Source of the DNA: Bin80 sp965219915
GTDB taxonomy: Bacteria > Bacteroidota > Rhodothermia > Rhodothermales > Bin80
Length of the DNA stretch: 64,000 nucleotides
Assembly: GCA_965219915.1 (NCBI GenBank)
Contig: OZ244794.1
Span: forward strand, 1,674,001-1,738,000
Reading direction: 5' to 3'
The translations under genes were made by a program, and so were the position numbers. Below, piece after piece: positions 36,626 to 44,929 of the stretch (position 1 is the stretch's first letter; the number at the start of each line of letters is the position of its first letter). Below the pieces are notes generated by a model. It was not told where the DNA came from. It worked only from the letters and a program-made list of their open reading frames with translations, and ran no database searches.

Positions 36626-37642
36626 TCAGCTCGTACCTGTCGAAGTCAGGTGTTGGGAGGAGCTTGGCCCGGAGGGTTTCCATACTAGAACCATTGCTCC
36701 GGTTGCGAGGTAGAGGAGTAACTGCGCACCATGAAGGAAAACGGCATAAGCTGCTGCATCTGACTGAGCGATGCCGTACACAGCGGTTAACGACAGGACT
36801 GTGATGTAGTGAAACGTGCCTGCTCCACCCGGTGTGGGGATCACTTGTCCCAGAACACCAATGAACATGATAGCCAAACCATCCCAGTAGGATAGGCTGA
36901 ACGAGCCTTGCAAATCAAACATCAGGATCGGGATGTAGGCCATAAGACCATAGGTCAACCACATCAGAGTTGTTGTCCAGACAAGGCGCCAGCGTTCAGG
37001 TGTACGGACAATCGTTTTGAACCCATCCACAAATGCTGTGATCAGCGATAGCAACCTGGTGCGCAACGGCGAAGCGGCCTTTGAACGTAGTCCAAAGTAG
37101 ATTACGATTGCAAGAATCAGGCAGCTGATACCAATCCAACCCCACGGCAACTGTGGCCATGTTACCAACTCAAACATGGATTGTAGGCGTCCACGAAGGA
37201 ATAACGCGGTGATCACTAGGCCCAAGCCCAGGACGAGTATATCTGCAATTCGTTCAATGGCAACAGTTCCCAACACGGAGGGGAAAGACAGGCGGTGCCG
37301 GGTTGACAAGTGCGTGCATCGGGCGATCTCCCCAACTCGTGGCAGCGCGTAGTTTACCATATAGCCGATCATTACAGACGCAAACAACTCCGACGTGGGA
37401 ATCCGTGAGCTTGAATCGTTAGGAATAGCTGCCACCAGGACCTGCCATCTGTAAGCACGAATCCAATGGCTGAAAAGGGTCGCAACCACAACCGGAGTAA
37501 TCCAGACATAGTGCGCAGAGCCCATAGCTTCCACGAATTCCGCAAAAGCTACGCCGCGTAGCGATAGCCATATAAGGAATACTGCCACGAGAATGGACAG
37601 TAGGCGCAGCGCCAAAGTGCGTAATCTGATTGGATAGGTCAC
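36626..37642 (-). CDS. Flippase-like integral membrane protein (lysylphosphatidylglycerol synthase TM / UPF0104 family)
   Basis: 338 residues starting at GTG 37640-37642, whose first bases overlap the TGA of the LolA-like gene. Multi-pass membrane protein with about eight hydrophobic segments. Markers: IWLSLRGVAFAEF near the N-terminus, GYMVNYALPRVGEIARC (about 105-120), ERIADILVLGLGLV and VIPTPGGAGTFHYITV near 280, all typical of the flippase-like/AglD group. The IS lies at its 3' end. The first 331 residues are native; the last seven (LTSTGTS) and the TGA at 36626-36628 come from the inverted repeat and adjoining IS. The original ended KGT. So the gene is almost intact, and the product probably works. 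Confidence 0.88.
   Translation of the reverse strand: MTYPIRLRTLALRLLSILVAVFLIWLSLRGVAFAEFVEAMGSAHYVWITPVVVATLFSHWIRAYRWQVLVAAIPNDSSSRIPTSELFASVMIGYMVNYALPRVGEIARCTHLSTRHRLSFPSVLGTVAIERIADILVLGLGLVITALFLRGRLQSMFELVTWPQLPWGWIGISCLILAIVIYFGLRSKAASPLRTRLLSLITAFVDGFKTIVRTPERWRLVWTTTLMWLTYGLMAYIPILMFDLQGSFSLSYWDGLAIMFIGVLGQVIPTPGGAGTFHYITVLSLTAVYGIAQSDAAAYAVFLHGAQLLLYLATGAMVLVWKPSGPSSSQHLTSTGTS
36638..36650 (-). repeat. IS right terminal inverted repeat
   Basis: TGTCGAAGTCAGG, the exact complement of 34637-34649. It also codes for the new C-terminal residues of the flippase-like protein. Confidence 0.85.
36651..36858. repeat. 208-bp direct repeat, right copy (target-site duplication)
   Basis: Identical to 34429-34636. 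Here it lies inside the flippase-like gene and supplies its C-terminal 69 or so codons in frame. Confidence 0.9.
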
Positions 37643-38286
37643 GATCGAAGGTCAATGACTTCTACGTGTTCGGGTAGCGTGAATTCAAACGTCTCAGGAG
37701 GGATAGGTACGCCTACACGCACGTCCGTCAATTCGATTTCCGTGCGTGTTTCGTCCTGATCCAAAGCGACCAGTCGTGTTACAACACGGTCATTTGCCCT
37801 TAGCCACAATGTCAGCGAGCGGATCAAAAAATTCTCTTCGGCAGGATGTAACTCGAGACGGAAATGTGGAATGCCACTGAGTGTCTCACGAGTGTAAGCA
37901 TGAGCAGAGTAAAGTTTTTCGTAAGAATGGAACAATGCGCCGGGAGAATAGGCCAGATCACTTTCTTCGACAGAGGTGATGAGGACCTGCTGATCCTCCG
38001 GGCGATAAATCCATACCTCGGCACCACGCCCGATAATGATTTCAAACAGTGTTTCAATGCGGTACTGATCTCCTGAAAGTTGGATGCTTCCGGTTAATGT
38101 CCGTGATCCTTCCCATAGTTCGGACGAAAGTTTGTGTACAAAAGACGCCTCCATGGTGCCTTGGTACAGGGAAACAACCTCTTCCAATAGCGACTCTGGA
38201 GACAGTACCTGTGCAGATGTGTTTGGGGAGAATGAGATGGCAAATCCAAAGAGGACTAGTACCACTCTTGATGCATAGCTTATCAT
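37639..38286 (-). CDS. LolA-like outer-membrane lipoprotein carrier protein
   Basis: About 215 residues from the ATG at 38284-38286, chosen because it opens a signal peptide (MISYASRVVLVLFGFAIS to NTSAQ). Longer in-frame starts exist, up to about 38385. The mature protein has the LolA/LolB half-barrel pattern: LLEEVVSLYQGTMEASFVHKL, then GSIQLSGDQYRIET, VWIYRPEDQQVLI and PPETFEFTLPEHVEVIDL. LolA carries lipoproteins across the periplasm. Its gene overlaps the downstream flippase-like gene start, so the two are probably one unit. Confidence 0.85.
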   Translation of the reverse strand: MISYASRVVLVLFGFAISFSPNTSAQVLSPESLLEEVVSLYQGTMEASFVHKLSSELWEGSRTLTGSIQLSGDQYRIETLFEIIIGRGAEVWIYRPEDQQVLITSVEESDLAYSPGALFHSYEKLYSAHAYTRETLSGIPHFRLELHPAEENFLIRSLTLWLRANDRVVTRLVALDQDETRTEIELTDVRVGVPIPPETFEFTLPEHVEVIDLRS

Positions 38287-38434
38287 GACCACTCGTACGG
38301 TTATTTGGGGGGGCATGTTCAGTGAGCAACGTGAACGTATCTTGGGAAATGATATCACTGGTGAGTATGTCCAATCACGTGACACTTAATGCCAATTCAA
38401 CATTAGAGACTGATCTTTAATTTGTGCGATCAGG

Positions 38435-38917
38435 ATGAGCGTGAGTTTAAGCTTTGTTAGTGGAGGTCAGACGGGGGTTGATCGTGCGACACTTGATGTG
38501 GCCATGAAGTGGAGGCTTCCCTATCGAGGTTGGTGCCCTGCGGGACGCTGGGCAGAGGATGGCAGGATTCCAGATCAATATCTACTTCGGGTAACCCCAC
38601 AAGCCGATCCGGCGCAGCGCACGGTCTGGAATGTACGTGACAGTGATGCCCTGCTTATCCTGGGCGAGCTCCCAAGGTCTGACGGTACACTGCTTGCTCA
38701 GCGCATCGCCGAAGAACTTGGACGCCCGGTTCATCATGCGATACCGGAGGAACATGCTATAACGACATGCGATTGGTTAAAAGCGTTTGGAGGCCGTTGT
38801 AGGCTAAATGTGGCAGGGCCGCGCGAAAGTGAGCAACCCGGGATATATAAAACCGCTTACGTCTTCCTGGAGGCACTGGTCAAGTGCTATTTTGCAGCGG
38901 AAACGAGTGCATCATGA
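38435..38917 (+). CDS. Putative molybdenum carrier (LOG/Rossmann) family protein
   Basis: 160 residues. The start FVSGGQTGVDRATLDVAM is the hallmark of the putative molybdenum-carrier family, related to the LOG/lysine-decarboxylase-like Rossmann folds. WCPAGRWAEDGRIPDQY, NVRDSDALLIL and NVAGPRESEQPGIY follow. The function of most members is unproven; a crystal-structure-based link to molybdenum cofactor carriage gave the name. The 3' end overlaps the convergent aminotransferase gene by 31 bases. Confidence 0.85.
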   Translation: MSVSLSFVSGGQTGVDRATLDVAMKWRLPYRGWCPAGRWAEDGRIPDQYLLRVTPQADPAQRTVWNVRDSDALLILGELPRSDGTLLAQRIAEELGRPVHHAIPEEHAITTCDWLKAFGGRCRLNVAGPRESEQPGIYKTAYVFLEALVKCYFAAETSAS

Positions 38918-40017
38918 AGAGCGTCAACATCCGCAGCATTGTTATAGACGTTTGGTGAGACTCGTATTGCATCACCACGCAGGGAAACGGAAATATTTCG
39001 TTGGGTAAGTTGATCCAGCAATTGTTGGCGGTTCACATGGGTCGGTACGCAGATCCCGAACAAGTGGGGCCGATGAGGACCAGTAATTTTATAGCCTCTA
39101 TTTTGCGCGGCAGGCAGTAAGTCCGCGATGAGATTCTCACAGTAGGTCTGAATATTCTCCGGCTGCCAATCAATCACTTGTTCGAGACCTTTGATCATCA
39201 TCGCCGTATGTGCGAAGCTCGTAGTTTGTCCCCTGTCATATCGTATAGCTCCTGGACGATACTGGTTAGTGTAGTTAAGCAGCCCGTCAAAATTATCACT
39301 GCCTTGACGTGTGATCCAGCTTTCTTCCAGTGGAATTCCATCGAGGAACCTCTCTCCCACATACAGAAGCCCGGTACCATAGGGTCCCATGAGCCACTTG
39401 TAGCCGGAGCATACGAGAGCGTCTGGTTGAATCTCTTGTACATCGAAGGGCAGTGCCCCTATGGATTGTGTTCCGTCAATAATAAGTACTGCTCCCACAT
39501 CCCGGGCTCTTTTTCCAATGGCTTTCATATCAAAGAGTGTCCCGTCAGTCCAGTGAACGATCCCCATTGCCACGACTGAGGTACGATAATCAATGGATTC
39601 AAGCACTCTCTGGGTCCAATTAGCACCACGGCCCTCCACCATACGTATAGCAGCTCCGGTGTTCTCAGCCAATCTATGCCAACTGTATACGTTGCTTGGA
39701 AACTGCCCCTGTATGAGAACCAGGTTGTCGCCGTACCCGACTTTGATATTACGGGCAATCGTTGCAATACCATAGGAAGCAGCGGGAATAATTGCAACTT
39801 GATCAGCCCTTCCATTAATGAGACTGGCAAAGAGCACACGTACCCTGTCTCCACCCTCAAAGAACATGGCAGGCGTTATTAGTGCGGGTTCCCGCTTCAT
39901 TCTAAGCGCCTGAATTCCTGCCTCCTCCACACTGCGCATTAGTGGAGAGAAGTAAGCACAATTCAGGTAATGCTTTTCAGATGGCAGGAAGAATTTTTCA
40001 CGTTGACACGTCAGCAT
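38887..40017 (-). CDS. Class V aminotransferase-fold PLP enzyme
   Basis: 376 residues, fold-type I PLP protein of the cysteine desulfurase/isopenicillin-N epimerase-like group. Markers: LNCAYFSPLMRSVEEAG at the start, AIIPAASYGIATIA (phosphate region), LIIDGTQSIGALPFDV (Asp binding the pyridine ring) and Schiff-base lysine in LVCSGYKWLMGPYGTGLLYV. No active-site cysteine loop typical of IscS is visible, so desulfurase activity is not supported. Substrate unknown. Start at ATG 40015-40017, divergent from the next gene with about 70 bases between starts. Confidence 0.85.
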   Translation of the reverse strand: MLTCQREKFFLPSEKHYLNCAYFSPLMRSVEEAGIQALRMKREPALITPAMFFEGGDRVRVLFASLINGRADQVAIIPAASYGIATIARNIKVGYGDNLVLIQGQFPSNVYSWHRLAENTGAAIRMVEGRGANWTQRVLESIDYRTSVVAMGIVHWTDGTLFDMKAIGKRARDVGAVLIIDGTQSIGALPFDVQEIQPDALVCSGYKWLMGPYGTGLLYVGERFLDGIPLEESWITRQGSDNFDGLLNYTNQYRPGAIRYDRGQTTSFAHTAMMIKGLEQVIDWQPENIQTYCENLIADLLPAAQNRGYKITGPHRPHLFGICVPTHVNRQQLLDQLTQRNISVSLRGDAIRVSPNVYNNAADVDALHDALVSAAK

Positions 40018-40086
40018 TTGTTTGAGAATATGCGGAATAAACCGGTTAGGAGTTGTACCTTTCCGAGGCTAATACTCATTAATGGA

Positions 40087-42720
40087 ATGCTAAACTTAAG
40101 GTATTCGGTTCTTCTAGGTGCGCTGGTTTTATCTGGCTTGGCGGCCTGTGCGCAACTTGACAGAGGTTCTGATGATGAGCCGCCTGAGTTGAATTTGCCC
40201 GACGGATTTCGCTCGGAAGTCCTTTATCATCCCATGAAAATGGATTCTAGTTCCTGGGTCTCGCTGGCCACAGACGGGAGAGGAGGCTTGTTCGCGTCAG
40301 ACCAATACGGAGCACTCTATCACGTGAGTATACCTGCGATAGGAAGTGATCCCGAGGATACTGAAGTCACAAAGCTAGACCTGGAATTGGGACATGCACA
40401 AGGATTGTTATGGGCCTTCAACAGCTTGTATGTAGTCGTTAACAGTGAGGAAGGCGTTTCTGGACGCAGTAGTGGGCTATATCGGGTTACAGATTCGGAC
40501 GGCGATACGGTATTGGATAGTGTGCATGCTTTGACCAATTTTGAGGGTTGGGGGGAGCATGGACCCCATGGGATTGTTCTTGGTCCCGATAGTGCGTCTT
40601 TGTATCTTGTCGCAGGTAACCATACGGAGTTACCGGAGACATATGAGCCTGTTGTGCCTCCTGTGTGGCAGACGGATCAATTACTTCCCTCTCTCCGAGA
40701 TCCAAGGGGGCACGCGGCCGATCGTCAGCCACCGGGTGGATGGGTAATACGAACTGATTCGCTGGCGTCCAAACTGGAACTCATCAGTGTTGGCTACCGC
40801 AATGCGTATGATCTTGCATTTTCTGCTGATGGGGAGCTTTTCACGTTCGATTCAGATATGGAATGGGATCTGGGTATGCCGTGGTACAGGCCTGTTCGCG
40901 TACTGCATGTGACCAGTGGGAGTGAATTTGGATGGCGCACGGGATCAGGCAAATGGGCAGAATATTATCCGGACAACTTGCCAGCCGTTGCAGAAATCGG
41001 ACAGGGAAGCCCGACCGGTGTTGTATCAGGTAAGGATGCGGCGTTTCCGCGAAAGTACCGTCAGGGGCTTTTTATTTTCGACTGGAGTTTCGGGACAATT
41101 TATCATGTGACTCTCAAGGCTCGCGGAGGCACATATACTGGAACTGTTGAGGAGTTTTTGAGCGGTGTGCCTTTACCAGTCACAGATGGCGTTTTCGGAG
41201 ATGACGGAGCACTGTATTTCGCGACAGGAGGACGTCGGCTTAATTCTTTTCTTTTCCGGGTATATCACGGTCCTACCGTGGCCGCGGCAGACGGTTCTGT
41301 TTCGGCGCATTCTTCTCAGCAGATGCTTCGTCGTACTTTGGAAGCTTTGCATGTTGAGGAACCGGGTATCGACGCATTGTCCATTGCCTGGCCGTACTTG
41401 AATCATGGAGACCGCTTTGTACGATATGCCGCGAGAATTGCCGTAGAACACCAGTCGTTGGGATCATGGCAATCTGAAGCCTTGCGCGAACAGGATCCAA
41501 TTCGCAGAATTCATGCTGCCATAGCTTTGGCACGGCATGGCGATCCGAGCCTGGGTCCAAGAATTTTGCAGGGTTTACTTGCGATTAATGCGGGCCAACT
41601 TTCACGGGACCAGGAGCTGGACCTGCTGCGGGCAGTCGGACTCGTTATCATCCGCATGGGACCACCTGAGGGCGAGCTTCGCAGTGAACTCATTGATCGA
41701 CTCAACAGATATTACCCCTCCAGGGATGAAGCTCTCAATCGGGAGTACGGACTTTTATTGGCCGCCTTGCAGGCACCCGGTTTGGTTGATCAAATGATGT
41801 CCAGATTGCACGAGTTAAGTGAAACTGGTCCAGTGCAAGCGTTTTTGATCCCGGGTGAGGTTGCTGAGCGGAGTGAACAGTACGGTGAGGCCATTACGGA
41901 GATGCGGGCAAACCCGCCCAGTCCAGAGGAGATTGAGCTCGTAATGAACCTTCGTGTCCAGGAGTCAGGATGGACAATAGAGCAACGGAAGGATTACTTT
42001 ACGTGGTTCCATGAAGCTATGCGCCGGAGTGGGGGTGCAAGTTATGTGGGTTTCCTTGAGGATATTCGCTCGGATGCCGCGAAGCTATTGACCGAGGAAG
42101 AGGTGGAAGCCTTGGCTGGACTCGTAGATGCATCTCCGCCGGGGCAGTCCCTAGCTGATTTACCACAACCAGAGGGTCCCGGAAGAACATGGAATCGACA
42201 GGAGTTGAATCTGATGCTCAACGATGCGCTGGGAGAGCCGCGTGATTTTAGTCGGGGTGAGACCATGTATGCGGCCGCTTTGTGCGGGACATGTCACAGG
42301 ATGGGGACAGCAGGGGGAAGTATCGGTCCGGATTTGACTGGGATCGGATCAAGGTTCTCAAGGCACGAGATACTGGAGGCAATTGATTCTCCAAGTGATG
42401 AAATCAGTGACCAGTACGGAGCTTCCGTGCTTACCACGAACGACAATGCGGTAATTGTGGGAAGGATCTTGCGTGAGGAAGATGGCATAGTGTTCGTCAA
42501 CCAGAATCCGTATGATCCGTCACAGGAAATAGGCATTAATGCGTCAGAAGTACTTTCGCGTGAAGTATCTCCTGTATCTACGATGCCATCCAGGCTCCTG
42601 GATAAATTGAATGACGACGAAGTAGCTGACTTGATGGCATACCTTCTAAGCGGGGCAGACCCTGAGCATAAATGCTTTACAGGGGAGGAGGGTTGTCAGA
42701 CCAAAGATGAAGATGAATGA
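40087..42720 (+). CDS. c-type cytochrome / beta-propeller lipoprotein (sorbosone-dehydrogenase-like, PVC-type)
   Basis: 877 residues from ATG 40087, which opens a lipoprotein signal with lipobox LAAC; an in-frame ATG at 39970 lies over the neighbouring gene. Residues about 35-420 form a propeller like the membrane-bound dehydrogenase/sorbosone-dehydrogenase group (LPDGFRSEVLYHP onward, GHAQGLLWAFNSLYVV, GWGEHGPHGIVLGPD). A HEAT-like alpha region spans about 430-700. The C-terminal heme-binding domain contains CGTCH (about 735) and a later methionine region (STMPSRLLDKLNDDEVADLMAYLLS). Inference: periplasmic or surface-anchored oxidoreductase passing electrons through heme c. Substrate unknown. 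Confidence 0.85.
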   Translation: MLNLRYSVLLGALVLSGLAACAQLDRGSDDEPPELNLPDGFRSEVLYHPMKMDSSSWVSLATDGRGGLFASDQYGALYHVSIPAIGSDPEDTEVTKLDLELGHAQGLLWAFNSLYVVVNSEEGVSGRSSGLYRVTDSDGDTVLDSVHALTNFEGWGEHGPHGIVLGPDSASLYLVAGNHTELPETYEPVVPPVWQTDQLLPSLRDPRGHAADRQPPGGWVIRTDSLASKLELISVGYRNAYDLAFSADGELFTFDSDMEWDLGMPWYRPVRVLHVTSGSEFGWRTGSGKWAEYYPDNLPAVAEIGQGSPTGVVSGKDAAFPRKYRQGLFIFDWSFGTIYHVTLKARGGTYTGTVEEFLSGVPLPVTDGVFGDDGALYFATGGRRLNSFLFRVYHGPTVAAADGSVSAHSSQQMLRRTLEALHVEEPGIDALSIAWPYLNHGDRFVRYAARIAVEHQSLGSWQSEALREQDPIRRIHAAIALARHGDPSLGPRILQGLLAINAGQLSRDQELDLLRAVGLVIIRMGPPEGELRSELIDRLNRYYPSRDEALNREYGLLLAALQAPGLVDQMMSRLHELSETGPVQAFLIPGEVAERSEQYGEAITEMRANPPSPEEIELVMNLRVQESGWTIEQRKDYFTWFHEAMRRSGGASYVGFLEDIRSDAAKLLTEEEVEALAGLVDASPPGQSLADLPQPEGPGRTWNRQELNLMLNDALGEPRDFSRGETMYAAALCGTCHRMGTAGGSIGPDLTGIGSRFSRHEILEAIDSPSDEISDQYGASVLTTNDNAVIVGRILREEDGIVFVNQNPYDPSQEIGINASEVLSREVSPVSTMPSRLLDKLNDDEVADLMAYLLSGADPEHKCFTGEEGCQTKDEDE

Positions 42721-43600
42721 GCACATTCTCGGCCACATCAGCGCCGAGGCGTGATATGCTGTTCTAGGGAAGTTCGAGGATGGTGTTGGGTGGTGATTGT
42801 TAACTGGTTGTAGCCTGATTGAAGATTCGTGGTCTCAATCGCGTTGGTGGGCCAGAAATCTATTCTTCTTGAAGTCTCTTGCAAAATCCTTAAACCGTGG
42901 GATTTTGAAGATTTGGTCTATTGAGTCTTACTGGTTCCGATTGGCGAATCAGGGGCGGGTGGCCGAGATGTTTCAATGCTTCTATCTGTTTTTCGAGATT
43001 AAAAATGCCTTGTATTGGAACGAGAAACAAGGGACAGAACCCCCGAACAGCATCAGTACTCAGATTCTTTAATCATCAAAACCCTCTAATAGATCACCCA
43101 ATTGAGGAAATTTGAATGAGGTTTCCACGTCTTGAATTGCTCTGAAAGAAGTATTCAGGTTTTACGCCGTGCGCCAGCCGACAAGGTGATAGTGATTCTT
43201 CAATTCTGTGACCCAGAGAATCAGTCCGGCATGTATTAACAGTAATGAACAAGTAATACCTACTTTATATCAGATAAGGAATATCTATTGACGAAATAAT
43301 ATTGGAAGTATTACTATCTTTGTGGAAGATCTGTCTTTGGGCGATGTAATGGTCAAGTGGCTACACAATATTCATAAGTCGAGTGTAGTGTGGCCATCAA
43401 AAAACAACTAGATCAGTTGGTCTTACGAAAGAGCAATTCCGTCGCGCACAAGGCAGTTCTGCGCAAGATATTTGAACGTTTTTTCAACAGTCCAAGCAAA
43501 TGGTAGAAGGTTATGTTCGGCGCTGGAATGTGTGGCCCGGTCGCGGAACTGCTCACGCTAGAATTTCTTTGGCTAGACTAACGCTAACCATTTCATACAA
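42721..43600. other. 880-bp AT-rich region without a complete gene
   Basis: Composition shifts to AT-rich compared with both sides. A 91-codon frame at 42797-43072 has no recognisable motif. At 43310-43402 a frame reads VEDLSLGDVMVKWLHNIHKS and stops. In another frame, from GTG 43390 to 43506, a 38-codon stretch encodes a lysine/arginine-rich tail (KKQLDQLVLRKSNSVAHKA). Together these may be pieces of one decayed gene. Confidence 0.4.
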
Positions 43601-44290
43601 ATGAGAATAACGCCGCTTTTCAAGTCTTCTATCCTTCTTGTACTCGTGTTTTCCGGCGGCCTGATTGGGGCCACAGTTGCACGGGGGCAGACCACCATTT
43701 CCTTTCAAGCCGGTGCGAGTTTCACGACCTGGGGCGGGGATTACGCTAAAGAGGCGAGAAACACTGGCTTTGACGTTGGATATCGGACCGGCTTGGCCAT
43801 GCGTGGATCGGCTCTTCTGCCGCTTACGGACCTCTTGAGACTGCAGATAGGAGCGACCTATATGCAAAAGGGCTCGTCTGGGCAGGTGCGGGGAGATGAC
43901 TTCTACTTGGAGTCTACCATGAATATGGGCTATCTCGAATTTCCGGTGCTCCTGAGAATCAGTCCCCAACTAGAGGGGCCGCTGTCACCCTATGTCACGG
44001 CGGGTCCGGCATTTTCCTTTGCGCTCAGTTGCGGGGCAAGCTACAGCATCAGCGGATCCTTTACCGAGTCTGAGTCGGAAGAATGCGAAGACCCCGAATA
44101 CAAGACGTTTGACTTTGGCGCAAATGCCGGTGCGGGCTTGGTCTTTACGGTGACTCCGTCCTTGTCGCTAGTACTGGATTTAATGTATAACTACGGCCTG
44201 ATGTCAACTATAGGCGACGATGAGATGGTTCCAGACCCAAAAAACCGGACGTTCGCGATTATGGTTGGCGTAGCCTTTCCCATACGGTAG
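43601..44290 (+). CDS. Outer-membrane beta-barrel protein
   Basis: 229 residues. A signal peptide (about 1-29, ending ATVARG before Q) is followed by an eight-stranded-barrel pattern of alternating hydrophobic residues: ISFQAGASFTTWGGDY, LLRLQIGATYMQKGSS, SPYVTAGPAFSFALS, and the final FAIMVGVAFPIR. This is the Bacteroidota outer-membrane beta-barrel (porin family/PF13568-like) type. Two cysteines (about 147 and 163) flank an acidic loop, possibly a disulfide. Alone on its strand, with an AT-rich region upstream. Confidence 0.8.
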   Translation: MRITPLFKSSILLVLVFSGGLIGATVARGQTTISFQAGASFTTWGGDYAKEARNTGFDVGYRTGLAMRGSALLPLTDLLRLQIGATYMQKGSSGQVRGDDFYLESTMNMGYLEFPVLLRISPQLEGPLSPYVTAGPAFSFALSCGASYSISGSFTESESEECEDPEYKTFDFGANAGAGLVFTVTPSLSLVLDLMYNYGLMSTIGDDEMVPDPKNRTFAIMVGVAFPIR

Positions 44291-44578
44291 CGCCGGGTGC
44301 CCCGCTGGCTGGCACACCTCGCCTCGCCATGGAGCTAATCCCCAATTGCTGTAAGGATTCTTATTGGTTCCATCACGGATGTTGAAGGCGGGGTGACTGT
44401 CTTGGCAAGGTATTCACTCGGCTGGCAATTCCAAGCTCACTGAATCATTCCGTGAAAGCTTTTATACGTCGAGACTGTTGCACAAATCCAACATGATCCG
44501 ACATTTTTGCGCAACGGTCTCAAAAACTTATTCAGGGCCTTGTTACCTCGGAGGTATTTTTTTGGACAAGAGTCTCTG
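44291..44578. other. Intergenic region with IS-end-like palindrome
   Basis: No gene recognised. Just after the barrel gene GTGCC and GGCAC (44297-44315) can form a 5-bp stem. The main structure is the long inverted repeat at 44471-44521, listed separately. Confidence 0.4.
44471..44521. repeat. 51-bp imperfect palindrome resembling insertion-sequence ends
   Basis: GAGACTGTTGCACAAAT (44471-44487) and TTTTGCGCAACGGTCTC (44505-44521) match as inverted repeats at 14 of 17 positions, with 17 bases between. The sequence GAGAC-GTTGC-CAAA looks like the ends of IS5-group or related elements. It could be a remnant where both ends survive after loss of the middle, or a bidirectional terminator between convergent genes. 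Confidence 0.6.
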
Positions 44579-44890
44579 TCAATGCACATATGTTCTTCTT
44601 TTATAGGTCTGCACACAATCCGAAGCATCCTTGAAGGCCATAACGACAACAGGGGCAGCGAATCGGAATGCCTGCCATAATGTGTCCCTGGCGACAGGCT
44701 GCAGAGGCAAGCGGTAGCGCAACGACCCTGGATTATAGTTCCAGATTTCCAGGCGAACCCCAGCTGTATCCTGAGACATGCGCAGATCAAACTCGTCCCA
44801 CGCAGAGTAGCGGGAAACAACACCAAGCACGTCGCCTGTAAGTGCAGCCCGCGCATACTGACGGCTGTGCGCGTCGGCGGCAATCCTCAT
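44579..44890 (-). CDS. Small protein with SnoaL-like N-terminal pattern (hypothetical, possibly remnant)
   Basis: 103 residues from the ATG at 44888-44890. The first 35 residues (ADAHSRQYARAALTGDVLGVVSRYSA) follow the DUF4440/SnoaL-like opening helix pattern. The rest does not continue the fold clearly, so a truncated or shifted gene is possible. It is in the same frame as the upstream 309-residue gene, and its frame is open back to that gene's TGA. No function can be assigned. Confidence 0.4.
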   Translation of the reverse strand: MRIAADAHSRQYARAALTGDVLGVVSRYSAWDEFDLRMSQDTAGVRLEIWNYNPGSLRYRLPLQPVARDTLWQAFRFAAPVVVMAFKDASDCVQTYKRRTYVH

Positions 44891-44929
44891 GCTCTCTTCC
44901 CGTGTCGCGTCAAGCCGGTAATCCGCAGC

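Larger units (their letters stand above)
34637..36650. mobile_element. IS1634-family insertion sequence (IS4 superfamily), about 2014 bp
   Basis: Bounded by perfect 13-bp terminal inverted repeats, CCTGACTTCGACA at 34637-34649 and its complement at 36638-36650. One transposase gene on the minus strand fills most of it. Direct repeats of 208 bp flank it. Inner features: two plus-strand terminator-like hairpins at the left end (34677-34693 and 34741-34762), a second inverted pair (GGCCTTAATTCC at 34765 with GGAAATTAAGGCC at 36536), a 13-base direct repeat TGAACACTACAAA (34727 and 36513), and seven helically phased A-tracts (36538-36604). Family assignment rests on the transposase and the long duplications, a known habit of IS1634. 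Confidence 0.9.

Noticed and set aside
44437..44883. 148-codon minus-strand frame
   Set aside because: It overlaps the more protein-like 103-codon frame and the IS-end-like palindrome; its sequence has no recognisable pattern.
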